Shown piece by piece: positions 33,578 through 42,395 of a stretch of DNA of 64,000 bases. The notes below the pieces were generated by a model. That model was given only the letters and a program-made list of their open reading frames with translations. It ran no database searches and was not told where the DNA came from. Source of the DNA: Prevotella sp. (GTDB lineage: Bacteria > Bacteroidota > Bacteroidia > Bacteroidales > Muribaculaceae); contig JAMPIK010000008.1 in the NCBI GenBank assembly GCA_023662865.1, positions 1-64,000 on the forward strand, given 5' to 3'. The position numbers and the translations under genes are program-made. Positions within the stretch are counted from its first letter, which is position 1. Each line of letters starts with the position of its first letter.

Positions 33578-35233
33578 ATGGGAAACAGCCCGGCAATGTT
33601 TTGTTACCAGTGTCAGGAGACGGCACGCGGCAAAGGTTGTGAGCTGCAAGGCGTGTGCGGTAAGAGAGCCGAGACTTCGGCGCGTATGGACTTGCTCTTG
33701 TATGTTGTGAGGGGTATATCTCTGATAAACCGCGAATTGCGAAAGAAGGGAGAACCCGACCGCGAAGCGAGCGAGTTTGTGATTGATGCTCTGTTTGCAA
33801 CTATCACCAATGCGAATTTCGACAATGACGCGCTTGATGAATTTATTCATCGCGGTTTCAAACTGAAAAATCTGCTTGCCGGCACGGCCAAGAAGCAGGG
33901 TATCGCTCTGCCTGACCTGCCCGAAGTGGAATTTTTTACTACTCCGGACAAGGCCGCTGAGTGTGAGAAATTCACCGGCGTACTTGCCGAGCCGAACGAG
34001 GATATTCGCGGCCTGAAGCAGCTTGCAATTTATGGCTGCAAGGGAATGGCGGCCTATGCGCGTCATGCGGCCAATTCAGGCTATGAGAGCGAAGACGTAT
34101 ACGCCGTGATTGAAGATGCGATGGCCGAAACCGCCGGCTGTGACAAAGATGTGGAGACACTCTTCAACCTTGTGCTCGGTGTAGGTGAGGGAGGCGTGAA
34201 AGCAATGGCATTGCTCGACAAAGCCAATACCGAAACCTACGGCAACCCGGAGATTACGAAAGTGGACATTGGCGTACGCAACCGCCCCGGCATCCTGATT
34301 AGTGGCCATGACCTCAAAGACCTTGAAGAGCTTCTGGAGCAAACTGCCGGGAAAGGGGTAGACGTGTACACTCACTCCGAAATGCTCCCCGGCCAGTATT
34401 ATCCGTTCTTCAAAAAATATCCGCATTTTGCCGGCAACTACGGCAATGCGTGGTGGAAGCAAGTAGATGAGTTCGAGAAGTTTAACGGAGTGTTCCTGTT
34501 TACTTCAAATTGCATAGTGCCGCCAAGGAGAAACTGCACATATCTTGACCGCGTGTACACCACCGGAGTAGTGGGAATGCCCGGCACACACCATATTCCC
34601 GAAGGGAAGGACGGCAAACCGAAAGACTTTTCCGAGCTTATAGCCCGGGCTCAGAAATGTCCGCCGCCCACGGAGATTGAACACGGAGAGATTGTGGGCG
34701 GCTTCGCTCATCACCGGGTAGTGGAAATGGCACCGAAAATTCTTGACCTCATAAAACGCGGCAAGATACGCAAATTTGTGGTAATGGCCGGGTGCGACGG
34801 TCGTTTCCCCTCGAGAGACTATTATACAAAATTCGCCGAAGCATTGCCGCAAGACTGTGTGATACTTACCGCCGGGTGCGCAAAATATCGCTATAACAAA
34901 CTGCCGCTCGGCGACATTGAAGGAGTGCCGCGTGTGCTTGATGCCGGACAGTGCAACGACTCATATTCGTTGGTACGCATAGCCCTTGCCCTCAAAGACG
35001 CGCTCGGAGTGAAGAGTGTCAACGACTTGCCGATTGTCTACAACATTGCATGGTATGAGCAGAAGGCCGTCATTGTGCTGTTGGCTCTGTTGGCCTTGGG
35101 CGTTAAGAATATCCATACCGGCCCCACACTGCCGGCATTCTTTACTCCCGATATCCTGAAAGTGCTTCAAGAAAAATTCGGCATAGCCACAATCACGACC
35201 GTAGATGAAGATATAAAATTGCTTATCAACTGA
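33578..35233 (+). CDS. hcp: Hydroxylamine reductase / hybrid-cluster protein
   Basis: A 551-residue Fe-S protein that reduces hydroxylamine or NO in anaerobes. The N-terminal [21 protein letters not shown] gives the CX2CX8CX5C pattern for the [4Fe-4S] cluster. The hybrid-cluster ligands are in [49 protein letters not shown] and [10 protein letters not shown]. Length is normal for the class. It follows a cupin gene after 16 nt. No regulator gene (HcpR-like) is visible in this window and I saw no convincing FNR/Crp-type palindrome upstream. Confidence 0.96.
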   Translation: MGNSPAMFCYQCQETARGKGCELQGVCGKRAETSARMDLLLYVVRGISLINRELRKKGEPDREASEFVIDALFATITNANFDNDALDEFIHRGFKLKNLLAGTAKKQGIALPDLPEVEFFTTPDKAAECEKFTGVLAEPNEDIRGLKQLAIYGCKGMAAYARHAANSGYESEDVYAVIEDAMAETAGCDKDVETLFNLVLGVGEGGVKAMALLDKANTETYGNPEITKVDIGVRNRPGILISGHDLKDLEELLEQTAGKGVDVYTHSEMLPGQYYPFFKKYPHFAGNYGNAWWKQVDEFEKFNGVFLFTSNCIVPPRRNCTYLDRVYTTGVVGMPGTHHIPEGKDGKPKDFSELIARAQKCPPPTEIEHGEIVGGFAHHRVVEMAPKILDLIKRGKIRKFVVMAGCDGRFPSRDYYTKFAEALPQDCVILTAGCAKYRYNKLPLGDIEGVPRVLDAGQCNDSYSLVRIALALKDALGVKSVNDLPIVYNIAWYEQKAVIVLLALLALGVKNIHTGPTLPAFFTPDILKVLQEKFGIATITTVDEDIKLLIN

Positions 35234-35278
35234 TTTGCAAACATACAATAAAAGCGGACACATCGGCGTTAGTTAGTT

Positions 35279-38248
35279 ATGCGCAGTTGTGTTCGCTTTG
35301 TTTATGTGAAAGTGGCGGCGGCACTGGTTCTCTCAGTGCTGATGCTCGGCTTGTGGTCTTGTTCCACCAACAAGAACACGGCTTCCTCGCGCCGTTGGCA
35401 AGCCTTCACCACACGTTACAACGTGTACTTCAACGGCTCGGAGCATTACAACGAGCAGCTGAAAGCCATGGAGAAAGGGTATCAGGACGACTATTCGCGC
35501 CGAGTGCCCATGCACCCGGCTGAGGCAAAGTCCGACCCCAAAATGCCGCAACCCACCGGCGACTTCAAGCGTACTATCGAGAAGATGCAGAAGGCTATTC
35601 AGCTGCATTCCATTACCAAGAAGCCGAAGAAACGCACATCTTCGGCCAAGGACAAGGCATTCCGCGCTCGCGAGGAATTCAACCCCTTTCTGCACAATGC
35701 ATGGCTCATGATGGGGCGTGCGCAGTATTATAACGGTGACTTTCTCGGTGCGGCTTCCACTTTTTACTATATCTCCAAGCATTTCAAATGGTTGCCGGAT
35801 GTGGTGGACGAGGCGAAATTGTGGCAGGTGCGCTCATATTTGGCCATGGACTGGCTGTATGAGGCAGAGAATATTCTGGTGCATATACACCGCGACAAGT
35901 TGAACACCAAGTCCAACCAAGAGCTTTATGATTTTGATCAGGCTGACTATTTGGTGCGCTCCGGCAAGGGTGAGGAGGCTGTTCCATTCCTGACACGCGC
36001 AGCTCAGGCAGCGTCCGGCACACAGAAGAATCGTTTGTATTTCTTATTGGGACAGGTGCAGCGCGACCTTGGCAACAAGCAGCAGGCATATCTCGCGTTC
36101 TCAAAGGCCGGCAAAGGTGCCTCTACTGATTACCGCACGAAATTCAACGCCCGCATAGCACAGAGTGAAGTGTTTACCGGTTCGAATATCAAAAGCGAGG
36201 TAAATGCACTCAAGAGCATGGCTCGCTATCAGCGCAATAAGGAATATCTCGACCAGATTTTTTACGCGATAGGCAATCTCTACCTCTCGCGGCAAGACTC
36301 TGTGCAGGCAGAGAAGAGCTATGCCGAAGCAATCGAGAAATCACAAAACGGAGGTATAAACAAGGCACTGCCACAGTTGGCTCTCGGTGCAATTTATTTT
36401 GCAAAACATGATTATGTCAAGGCACAGCCCCTGTATTCGGAAGCAGTGCCCTCTCTGCCCGAAACATATCCGAATTATAAGACAATTAAAAAGCGTTCCG
36501 ACGTGCTTGATGAGCTTGCTACTTATAGCGGCAATGTGCAGCTGCAAGACTCCTTGCTAACACTCTCCAACATGACGGAAGAGGAGCAGATGAAGGTGTG
36601 TCAACGCCTTGCCGATGAGTATGTGAAGAAGCAGAAAGAGGCCGAGGAAGAGGCACGTCGGCAAGAAGCCATAGCTCAAGCTAACGCACAAGGAAATGCC
36701 GCCGCAGCCGGAAAGGACTCGCCTACGCAGTTCACCATGAACACCGACAAATCGTGGTACTTCTACAACACGCAGACCAAGAATGCCGGCAAAACCGAGT
36801 TCCAACGCCGTTGGGGTGCGCGCAAGAATGAAGATGACTGGCGCCGGCGCAACAAGAATACGTTCTCTTTTGATGACGACACCGACTCCGAAGATGATGA
36901 CTCACTCACCGACGGCACCGACGGACTCCCCACAGACTCAATCTCAGATGAGGAGAAGAAGAGGCTTGACGCGCAGCAGGACCCTACCAAACCGGAATAT
37001 TACTTCAAGGATATTCCCAAGACAGAGCAGGAAAAAATCAATGCAAACGATATTATCCAAGAAGGATTGTATAACATCGGCCTGATACTCAAAGACAAAC
37101 TGGAAGATTTTGCCGAGGCGCGCCGCACTTTTGAAGAGCTCGATACTCGCTACCCGGATAATATATATCGCCTTGATGCATATTATAATATGTACCTCAT
37201 GGATGTGCGTCAGAACCGTACGGCTCAGGCAGAGAAATATCGGCAGCTCATTATCAGCGACTTCCCGGACAGCCCATATGGGCAGGCCATGAAGGATCCG
37301 GCTTACTTTGACAATCTGCGCCGCATGGATCAGGTGCAGGAGCAGATGTATGAACGTGCATATCAGGCATATCTGAACAATAATAACGCCGAGGTTCACT
37401 CGCTGACCGCCGAAATGGAGCGCGACTATCCGTTGTCAAAGGTGCTTCCGAAATTTGTGTTTATCGATGCACTCTCTTACGTCACCGACAAGGACAACGA
37501 GAAATTCAAAGAACGCCTCACGGAGCTGTTGCAGAAGTGGCCGGATACTGATATGACCTCAATGGCCTCCGATATGCTCGGCTATCTCAAGGCCGGACGT
37601 ACCCTCAATTCCGGTGGCGGCAACACGCGCGGTATGCTGTGGGAGACACGCCTCACCACCGACTCCGTTGCTTCGCTCAACCCCGACGGCACTCCGGCGA
37701 ATTTTGACCTCGACCCCAACAAGCCGCAGCTCCTTGTACTTGCTTTCCCGCTTGATTCGGTAAGCCCGAATCAGTTGCTGTTTGATGTGGCAAGGCATAA
37801 TTTCTCCACATTCACAGTGAAGGACTTTGACCTCGAACAGATGAATTTTGGTAATGTAGGATTGCTAATTATCAAAGGGTTTGCCAATATGAAAGAATTG
37901 GAGCACTATCGTTCCGTGTTGGCACGCGATGACAATTTCTCATTGCCCTCGGATGTGCGTCCGATTATGATAAGTGTGGCCAACTTTGACCTCCTCCTCC
38001 GCGAAGGACGCTCATTTGAAGAGTATTTCCGCTTTGAGCAAGATGCGGCAATCCGCGAAAAGGAGAAGATCGAAAACCCGGAAGGTGAGCAGGAAACACC
38101 GAGTGTTGATAAGCCGGAAGAGTCAGACCCGTCCGATCTTTCGGCAGAGCCTGAAGAAGCTGCTGAACCGGAGGAGACAGAGGAGGTTCAAAAGTCGGGC
38201 GCCACTGAAGAGTCGGAAACTACCGACAGCCCTATTTCTCCTTTTTGA
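35279..38248 (+). CDS. T9SS TPR lipoprotein PorW/SprE-like
   Basis: A 989-residue lipoprotein with a signal ending in LGLWSC (Cys28). The mature start SCSTNKNTASSRRWQAFTTRYNVYFNG is the hallmark of PorW/SprE, a T9SS component at the outer membrane, where it links core complexes. TPR-like repeats cover about 125-430 and 600-700 (NAWLMMGRAQYYNGDFLGA, LYFLLGQVQRDLGNKQQAYL, NIYRLDAYYNMYLMDV). A long Glu/Lys-rich segment near 440-475 and an acidic one near 535-565 separate the halves. A lipocalin-like or barrel-like part (residues about 790-910) and an acidic Glu/Pro-rich tail end the protein. Its last 17 bp overlap the end of the convergent kinase gene. Confidence 0.88.
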   Translation: MRSCVRFVYVKVAAALVLSVLMLGLWSCSTNKNTASSRRWQAFTTRYNVYFNGSEHYNEQLKAMEKGYQDDYSRRVPMHPAEAKSDPKMPQPTGDFKRTIEKMQKAIQLHSITKKPKKRTSSAKDKAFRAREEFNPFLHNAWLMMGRAQYYNGDFLGAASTFYYISKHFKWLPDVVDEAKLWQVRSYLAMDWLYEAENILVHIHRDKLNTKSNQELYDFDQADYLVRSGKGEEAVPFLTRAAQAASGTQKNRLYFLLGQVQRDLGNKQQAYLAFSKAGKGASTDYRTKFNARIAQSEVFTGSNIKSEVNALKSMARYQRNKEYLDQIFYAIGNLYLSRQDSVQAEKSYAEAIEKSQNGGINKALPQLALGAIYFAKHDYVKAQPLYSEAVPSLPETYPNYKTIKKRSDVLDELATYSGNVQLQDSLLTLSNMTEEEQMKVCQRLADEYVKKQKEAEEEARRQEAIAQANAQGNAAAAGKDSPTQFTMNTDKSWYFYNTQTKNAGKTEFQRRWGARKNEDDWRRRNKNTFSFDDDTDSEDDDSLTDGTDGLPTDSISDEEKKRLDAQQDPTKPEYYFKDIPKTEQEKINANDIIQEGLYNIGLILKDKLEDFAEARRTFEELDTRYPDNIYRLDAYYNMYLMDVRQNRTAQAEKYRQLIISDFPDSPYGQAMKDPAYFDNLRRMDQVQEQMYERAYQAYLNNNNAEVHSLTAEMERDYPLSKVLPKFVFIDALSYVTDKDNEKFKERLTELLQKWPDTDMTSMASDMLGYLKAGRTLNSGGGNTRGMLWETRLTTDSVASLNPDGTPANFDLDPNKPQLLVLAFPLDSVSPNQLLFDVARHNFSTFTVKDFDLEQMNFGNVGLLIIKGFANMKELEHYRSVLARDDNFSLPSDVRPIMISVANFDLLLREGRSFEEYFRFEQDAAIREKEKIENPEGEQETPSVDKPEESDPSDLSAEPEEAAEPEETEEVQKSGATEESETTDSPISPF

Positions 38249-39020
38249 ATTTCTTTTTGAGTGCTTGCTTGCGAGCTTGTTTTGCCCAAAATTTACGGTA
38301 TTCCAAGCGTGCGATGCTCTCTACTGCGTCCGGGTTGATTCCTTCCGGAATTTGCCGGCCGGCGGCAATGTCGCTTCGCAGTTTGTCGGCGTAAGCCCGT
38401 GCAAGTGCGGCCACCGACTTCTCATCGTCATGCAGTCTGCCGAACATACGTAGAAGTGATGCCGGTTTATGTACGCCGAACTGCATTCGGTTCAAGTCTA
38501 TATAATAAAATGTATAGCCGATGTCGGCATTGCCTCCCACAAGAATATTGCCCGGCGAGAAGTCTTTATGCCACACGCCGAGCCGGTGCAGCCGCAACAT
38601 ATCGGCGGCAAAAGCCGGTATCAACGAGGGTGCATCTTTCCGTTTTTCCCAAAAACGAATCTGCGGCGAGGCTACATCGCGGCAAATATAATAGCTTTCA
38701 TGCAATCTCAGTCCGGAGCGTACTTCCATATATGCCTCCGGTCTCGGAGTGGCAATGCCGAGACTTTCCAGCTTCAATGCGTTCTCGAAGCTGCGCCGTG
38801 CCTTGCTCTTGCGCACAGTGACATATGCTACCGCATTTATCGCATTGGGTCGGCGAAACGCCTTTACTATATAAGGTATCCCATTGAGATACACGCGGAA
38901 GAGTCGGTTGCGTTCATCGTAAATTATTTCGGCATTGTCGGGCATTCCCTCGCGAGCTATTTGCCGGGCGAGCGCGTCCATTTGCGAGTCTTTGTCGCGA
39001 GTCTTTACTATATATCTCAT
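38232..39020 (-). CDS. WaaP/Kdo-kinase-like lipopolysaccharide kinase family protein
   Basis: A 262-residue protein-kinase-like enzyme of the lipopolysaccharide kinase group. The N-lobe has YIVKAFRRPNAINAVAY with the probable ATP-binding Lys. The catalytic loop is WHKDFSPGNILVG and the metal-binding segment is FYYIDLNRM. These enzymes phosphorylate Kdo or heptose of the LPS core; a specific sugar cannot be assigned. The C-terminus is highly basic (KKKFKKEK), fitting the inner membrane surface. Its start overlaps the stop of the glucosaminidase gene as ATGA, so the two are translated together. Confidence 0.85.
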   Translation of the reverse strand: MRYIVKTRDKDSQMDALARQIAREGMPDNAEIIYDERNRLFRVYLNGIPYIVKAFRRPNAINAVAYVTVRKSKARRSFENALKLESLGIATPRPEAYMEVRSGLRLHESYYICRDVASPQIRFWEKRKDAPSLIPAFAADMLRLHRLGVWHKDFSPGNILVGGNADIGYTFYYIDLNRMQFGVHKPASLLRMFGRLHDDEKSVAALARAYADKLRSDIAAGRQIPEGINPDAVESIARLEYRKFWAKQARKQALKKKFKKEK

Positions 39021-39922
39021 TTCAATTTCAGACGTGTGCCGGGTTCATCTTTAAAGCCCGGGTTAAGTTTTTGTATCACAGACATCTTCATGCCATAGCG
39101 TTGCGCAATGGAATGTGCCGACTCATCTTGACCTATCGTGACCTTCGACACATTGTTCGGAGCGGTTTCAAGTTTGGGCTGGAAATAAACCTCTTCCCAC
39201 GCCTTGATTTCCTCTGTGGGCGATGAGGCATCATTATATTCAACAAGCTTAGCCGGGTCTACATTGAACTCTGTGGCCAGACTTGCATAAGTGTCGCCCG
39301 GCACGGCGATTACATAATGCAGACCCCGGCTGCGGCGCACCACATGGTTGTGCTTCAAATGTTCCATTATAAAGAGTGCCGCCGCATCTTCGGTCTCCCC
39401 TCCGGGACGGTCGTATATATATAGTCCGTATTGCTCGATTATGGAAATAAGGCGAGGAGCATAGTTGGGGTCAGTGGCATAGCCGGCCGAGCTGAGTCCT
39501 TGTGCCCAACTGCGGTAGTCTGTCGGCTCCAGATTGAACAGGAAGGCATAACGGCGTCCTTTCGCCAGAAACAGCGAATGGTCCTCAAAGCTCTCCGCGG
39601 CATCGGCATATACCCGGAAACACTCGTCCGGGGCATCGTCATCGCGAAGCATTGAAGGGCCGGTCCATGACGCATGGCATTTTATACCGAAATGGTTGTT
39701 GCCCTGTGTGGCAAGGGTGCTCTGTCCGGCCGCGCTTTCAAGCAGACCTTGCGCCAAGGTCACGGACGCCGGGATGCCGTGCTTGTGTTGCTGCTCCACA
39801 GCCATGGGAGCATACTTCTCAATATAGTCTGTATATCGTTGAGAAATGCGCTTTTGAGCCGGTGCCGACACGGAAAGTATTGACATCAAAGCCAACAATA
39901 TGAGCGTAAACTTTGTTTTCAC
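39017..39922 (-). CDS. Secreted glucosaminidase with two LysM domains
   Basis: A 301-residue exported peptidoglycan hydrolase. I start at GTG 39922, giving the signal peptide VKTKFTLILLALMSILSVSAPAQ; upstream frame lacks a signal and overlaps the divergent promoter. The GH73-type domain spans about 30-165, with the catalytic-region motif ASVTLAQGLLESAAGQSTLA and NNHFGIKCH. LysM-like modules cover about 195-245 (LHYVIAVPGDTYASLATEFN) and 255-301 (VTIGQDESAHSIAQRYGM, LNPGF). It probably cleaves the glycan strand during wall remodelling. It is coupled to the downstream kinase gene by an ATGA overlap. Confidence 0.9.
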   Translation of the reverse strand: MKTKFTLILLALMSILSVSAPAQKRISQRYTDYIEKYAPMAVEQQHKHGIPASVTLAQGLLESAAGQSTLATQGNNHFGIKCHASWTGPSMLRDDDAPDECFRVYADAAESFEDHSLFLAKGRRYAFLFNLEPTDYRSWAQGLSSAGYATDPNYAPRLISIIEQYGLYIYDRPGGETEDAAALFIMEHLKHNHVVRRSRGLHYVIAVPGDTYASLATEFNVDPAKLVEYNDASSPTEEIKAWEEVYFQPKLETAPNNVSKVTIGQDESAHSIAQRYGMKMSVIQKLNPGFKDEPGTRLKLK

Positions 39923-39942
39923 ACAAGAAACTGTTATATTTG
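39912..39942 (+). promoter_or_regulatory. cdd promoter, overlapping the divergent gene start
   Basis: TTTG at 39912-39915, a 19-bp spacer and TATATTTG at 39935-39942. The region includes the GTG start of the divergent glucosaminidase gene. Confidence 0.7.
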
Positions 39943-39948
39943 CATCTG

Positions 39949-39956
39949 CAAAGTTA
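39949..39956 (-). promoter_or_regulatory. -7 box of the glucosaminidase-kinase operon
   Basis: TAACTTTG on the minus strand, 26 nt before the GTG at 39922. It lies only 6 nt from the cdd -7 box on the other strand, so the two promoters cannot easily be bound at once. Confidence 0.6.
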
Positions 39957-39971
39957 ACTAAAAAAACGGAT

Positions 39972-40442
39972 ATGAAACAACTCAATATCACAGTACCCGT
40001 GCAGGTATGCTCATTCGAGGCTCTGGCCGAAACGGATCGCGAACTCGTAACTGCCGCCAAAGACGCCACCACCGGCAGCTATGCTCCGTATTCAAACTTT
40101 CATGTAGGCGCTGCCATACGCCTTGACGACGGTACAATAATAACCGGTGCCAATCAGGAGAATGCCGCCTTCTCGTCCGGCACATGCGCCGAAAGGTCTG
40201 CCTGTTTCGCCGCCGGCGCCAACTATCCGCGCAAGACAATGGTGACAATAGCCATTGCCGCCTGCAACGATGAAGGCTTTCAGCGCAAACCGATTTCCCC
40301 ATGCGGTGCGTGCCGGCAAGTGCTTTTGGAGTATGAACACAAGCAAGGCAGCCCCATGCGGGTTATTCTCTACGGCAGTGATGAATGTTACATTCTCCCC
40401 TCGATAGCCTCGTTGCTCCCCCTGTGCTTCACGGAATTTTAA
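39972..40442 (+). CDS. cdd: Cytidine deaminase
   Basis: A 156-residue zinc enzyme that converts cytidine and deoxycytidine to uridine forms. Core motifs are SYAPYSNFHVGAAI, GANQENAAFSSGTCAERSA (zinc Cys and catalytic Glu) and PCGACRQVLLEY (the other zinc Cys pair). Length is slightly above the homotetrameric type, owing to about 20 N-terminal residues before the core. I start at ATG 39972, which fits the promoter; the frame extends to 39900 but that part overlaps the promoter. It is monocistronic. Confidence 0.94.
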   Translation: MKQLNITVPVQVCSFEALAETDRELVTAAKDATTGSYAPYSNFHVGAAIRLDDGTIITGANQENAAFSSGTCAERSACFAAGANYPRKTMVTIAIAACNDEGFQRKPISPCGACRQVLLEYEHKQGSPMRVILYGSDECYILPSIASLLPLCFTEF

Positions 40443-40483
40443 TTTTATGTTGTAAAACATATTTTGATTTTTGGACTTTACCC

Positions 40484-40516
40484 TTTGAAGGTTGAGAATT
40501 TTTTTGTAATTTTGGG
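40484..40516 (+). promoter_or_regulatory. Alanine dehydrogenase promoter
   Basis: TTTG at 40484-40487, a 21-bp spacer and TAATTTTG at 40509-40516, 41 nt before the ATG at 40558. Confidence 0.65.
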
Positions 40517-40557
40517 CGGTTTAAAAATTGACCTAACTTTTAAAATTCTATACCAAA

Positions 40558-41664
40558 ATGATTATCGGTGTACCCAAAGAAATCAAAAACAATGAAAATC
40601 GCGTGGGCCTGACCCCCGCCGGAGTAAAAGAACTCGTGGCTCATGGCCACAAACTGTATGTGCAGCACACTGCCGGCGAAGGCAGCGGCTTCCCCGATGA
40701 GGAATACAAGGCTGCCGGTGCGGAAATTCTCCCTACTATTGCAGACGTTTACGGCATTGCCGAAATGATTATCAAGGTAAAAGAACCCATTGAACCCGAA
40801 TACAAGCTCGTACGCAAGGGTCAAGTGCTCTTCACTTATTTCCACTTCGCCTGCGACCGTCCCTTGCTCGATGCAATGATGGCTTCCGGCGCTACTTGTA
40901 TCGCTTACGAAACAGTACGCGACCGCATGGGTACACTTCCCCTGCTTATCCCCATGAGCGAGGTGGCCGGCCGTATGTCCATTCAGGAAGGTGCTCGCTT
41001 CCTTGAAAAGCCCCAAGGCGGCAAAGGCATTCTGCTTGGCGGTGTGCCGGGCGTGAAACCCGCACGTGTACTCGTACTAGGTGCCGGCGTGGTAGGTCGC
41101 GGTGCTGCCCTTATGGCTGCCGGCCTCGGTGCGGAAGTTACCATCACAGACATATCTTTGCCCACTCTGCGCCACTGCGCCGAAGTTATGCCCAAGAATG
41201 TGAAGACTCTCTACTCTTCACGCCACAACATCGAGCAGGAACTTCCTACAACAGACCTCGTGGTAGGTTCAGTGCTTATCCCCGGTGCAAAAGCTCCGCA
41301 CCTCGTTACAGCCGATATGCTCAAGCTCATGAAGCCTGGCACAGTGCTCGTTGACGTTGCCATCGACCAGGGCGGCTGCTTCGAGACTTCTCACGCCACA
41401 ACTCACTCAGAGCCGGTATATGAAGTAGACGGTATTGTACACTACGCAGTAGCCAACATCCCCGGCGCAGTACCCTTCACTTCAACACTCGCACTTACCA
41501 ACGCCACAATGCCTTACGCACTTCGTCTCGCAGACATGGGTTGGAAAGAGGCTTGCAAGGCGGATGCCGGTCTGGCACAGGGCGTAAACGTAGTAGACGG
41601 CAAGCTCTACTGCAAAGGAGTAGCCGAGGCCTTCGACCTCCCCTGCGAAACACTTGCTCTCTAA
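40558..41664 (+). CDS. ald: Alanine dehydrogenase
   Basis: A 368-residue NAD-dependent enzyme interconverting L-alanine and pyruvate plus ammonia. It begins [20 protein letters not shown] (substrate-binding Arg and nearby Lys), continues with [10 protein letters not shown] and the proton-relay His in FTYFHFA, and carries the Rossmann motif [14 protein letters not shown] near residues 168-181. The conserved [13 protein letters not shown] and [11 protein letters not shown] segments complete the active site. Length and order are as in the family. A 20-bp-stem terminator follows. Confidence 0.96.
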   Translation: MIIGVPKEIKNNENRVGLTPAGVKELVAHGHKLYVQHTAGEGSGFPDEEYKAAGAEILPTIADVYGIAEMIIKVKEPIEPEYKLVRKGQVLFTYFHFACDRPLLDAMMASGATCIAYETVRDRMGTLPLLIPMSEVAGRMSIQEGARFLEKPQGGKGILLGGVPGVKPARVLVLGAGVVGRGAALMAAGLGAEVTITDISLPTLRHCAEVMPKNVKTLYSSRHNIEQELPTTDLVVGSVLIPGAKAPHLVTADMLKLMKPGTVLVDVAIDQGGCFETSHATTHSEPVYEVDGIVHYAVANIPGAVPFTSTLALTNATMPYALRLADMGWKEACKADAGLAQGVNVVDGKLYCKGVAEAFDLPCETLAL

Positions 41665-41680
41665 AAACCTTTACAAAATA

Positions 41681-41726
41681 GCAATGAGAGAAATGAATGG
41701 CAGTCTCCATTCATTTCTCTCATTGC
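41681..41726. terminator. Bidirectional terminator between ald and the outer-membrane barrel gene
   Basis: A perfect 20-bp stem with a 6-nt loop (CAGTCT): arms at 41681-41700 and 41707-41726. The two genes are convergent, so it can serve both. Confidence 0.85.
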
Positions 41727-41743
41727 TTCAATTTAGAGTGTGT

Positions 41744-42322
41744 CTAAAACTCAAGACCAACGCGTACGGCCATGGTGCTTCCCCATGTGTGGCCGAGGCT
41801 GTTGCGCTCCCAGGCCCAGTGATTGAGAGTATAATCATCGTATGCCTTATAGGTGTAATATTCATGCATCCCAATCATAGAGTATCCCAAGCCCACGTTA
41901 ATCCCAAGCTCATTGTAGACCTTCACACTCAGACCGACAGTAGACGAAAAATAGATACCTCCGCCATGCACGGTATTGCCTCCAAGCCTCACATCAAAGT
42001 AAGGCGAGAACAAATGTTTGCCCACATCCAAACGGCAGGCGGCATACACCGGAACCGCATATAGCTGTTGTTCTTTAGGCCACGCGAGCACACCGACACC
42101 GCCGCCAACAAAGAGCCACGGCTTGAATTGATAACCATGTGTAGTCGAGGCTCCGGTGTAGAAAGAGCCATTGCCCCCTTCGCCGTACATCCAGCCCAGA
42201 GGGTCGAAGTTGATTTCGGCATCCCAGTCCACCATGCCGCGATAGCCGGTTTCAGGTTGCCGGCCATAGGCATTAACCACACAAATAAGTACCGCCATTG
42301 CGGCTACAATCTTTTTTCTCAT
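41744..42322 (-). CDS. Outer-membrane beta-barrel protein
   Basis: A 192-residue exported protein starting MRKKIVAAMAVLICVVNAYG; upstream in-frame codons precede the promoter and are excluded. The mature part is made of alternating hydrophobic strands rich in aromatic residues (WLFVGGGVGVLAWP, YAVPVYAACRLDVG, LFSPYFDVRLGG, LSVKVYNELGINVGLGYSM) and ends in TMAVRVGLEF, a typical barrel closing strand with terminal Phe. Small Bacteroidales barrels of this type have unknown roles. A -7 box lies only 4 nt before the ATG. Promoters on both strands share a 70-bp gap with the GH13 gene. Confidence 0.8.
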   Translation of the reverse strand: MRKKIVAAMAVLICVVNAYGRQPETGYRGMVDWDAEINFDPLGWMYGEGGNGSFYTGASTTHGYQFKPWLFVGGGVGVLAWPKEQQLYAVPVYAACRLDVGKHLFSPYFDVRLGGNTVHGGGIYFSSTVGLSVKVYNELGINVGLGYSMIGMHEYYTYKAYDDYTLNHWAWERNSLGHTWGSTMAVRVGLEF

Positions 42323-42326
42323 GACG

Positions 42327-42334
42327 CAAAGATA
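42327..42334 (-). promoter_or_regulatory. -7 box of the barrel gene, leaderless arrangement
   Basis: TATCTTTG on the minus strand, then CGTC and the ATG at 42322. No good -33 element is seen. Confidence 0.5.
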
Positions 42335-42342
42335 GCATTTTT

Positions 42343-42373
42343 TTTGTTGACATAAACATTTTTCGTAAATTTG
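42343..42373 (+). promoter_or_regulatory. Promoter of the GH13 gene
   Basis: TTTGTTG at 42343-42349 and TAAATTTG at 42366-42373 (19 bp from TTTG), 22 nt before the ATG. Confidence 0.7.
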
Positions 42374-42395
42374 CAATATTGAAAATTCACTGACT

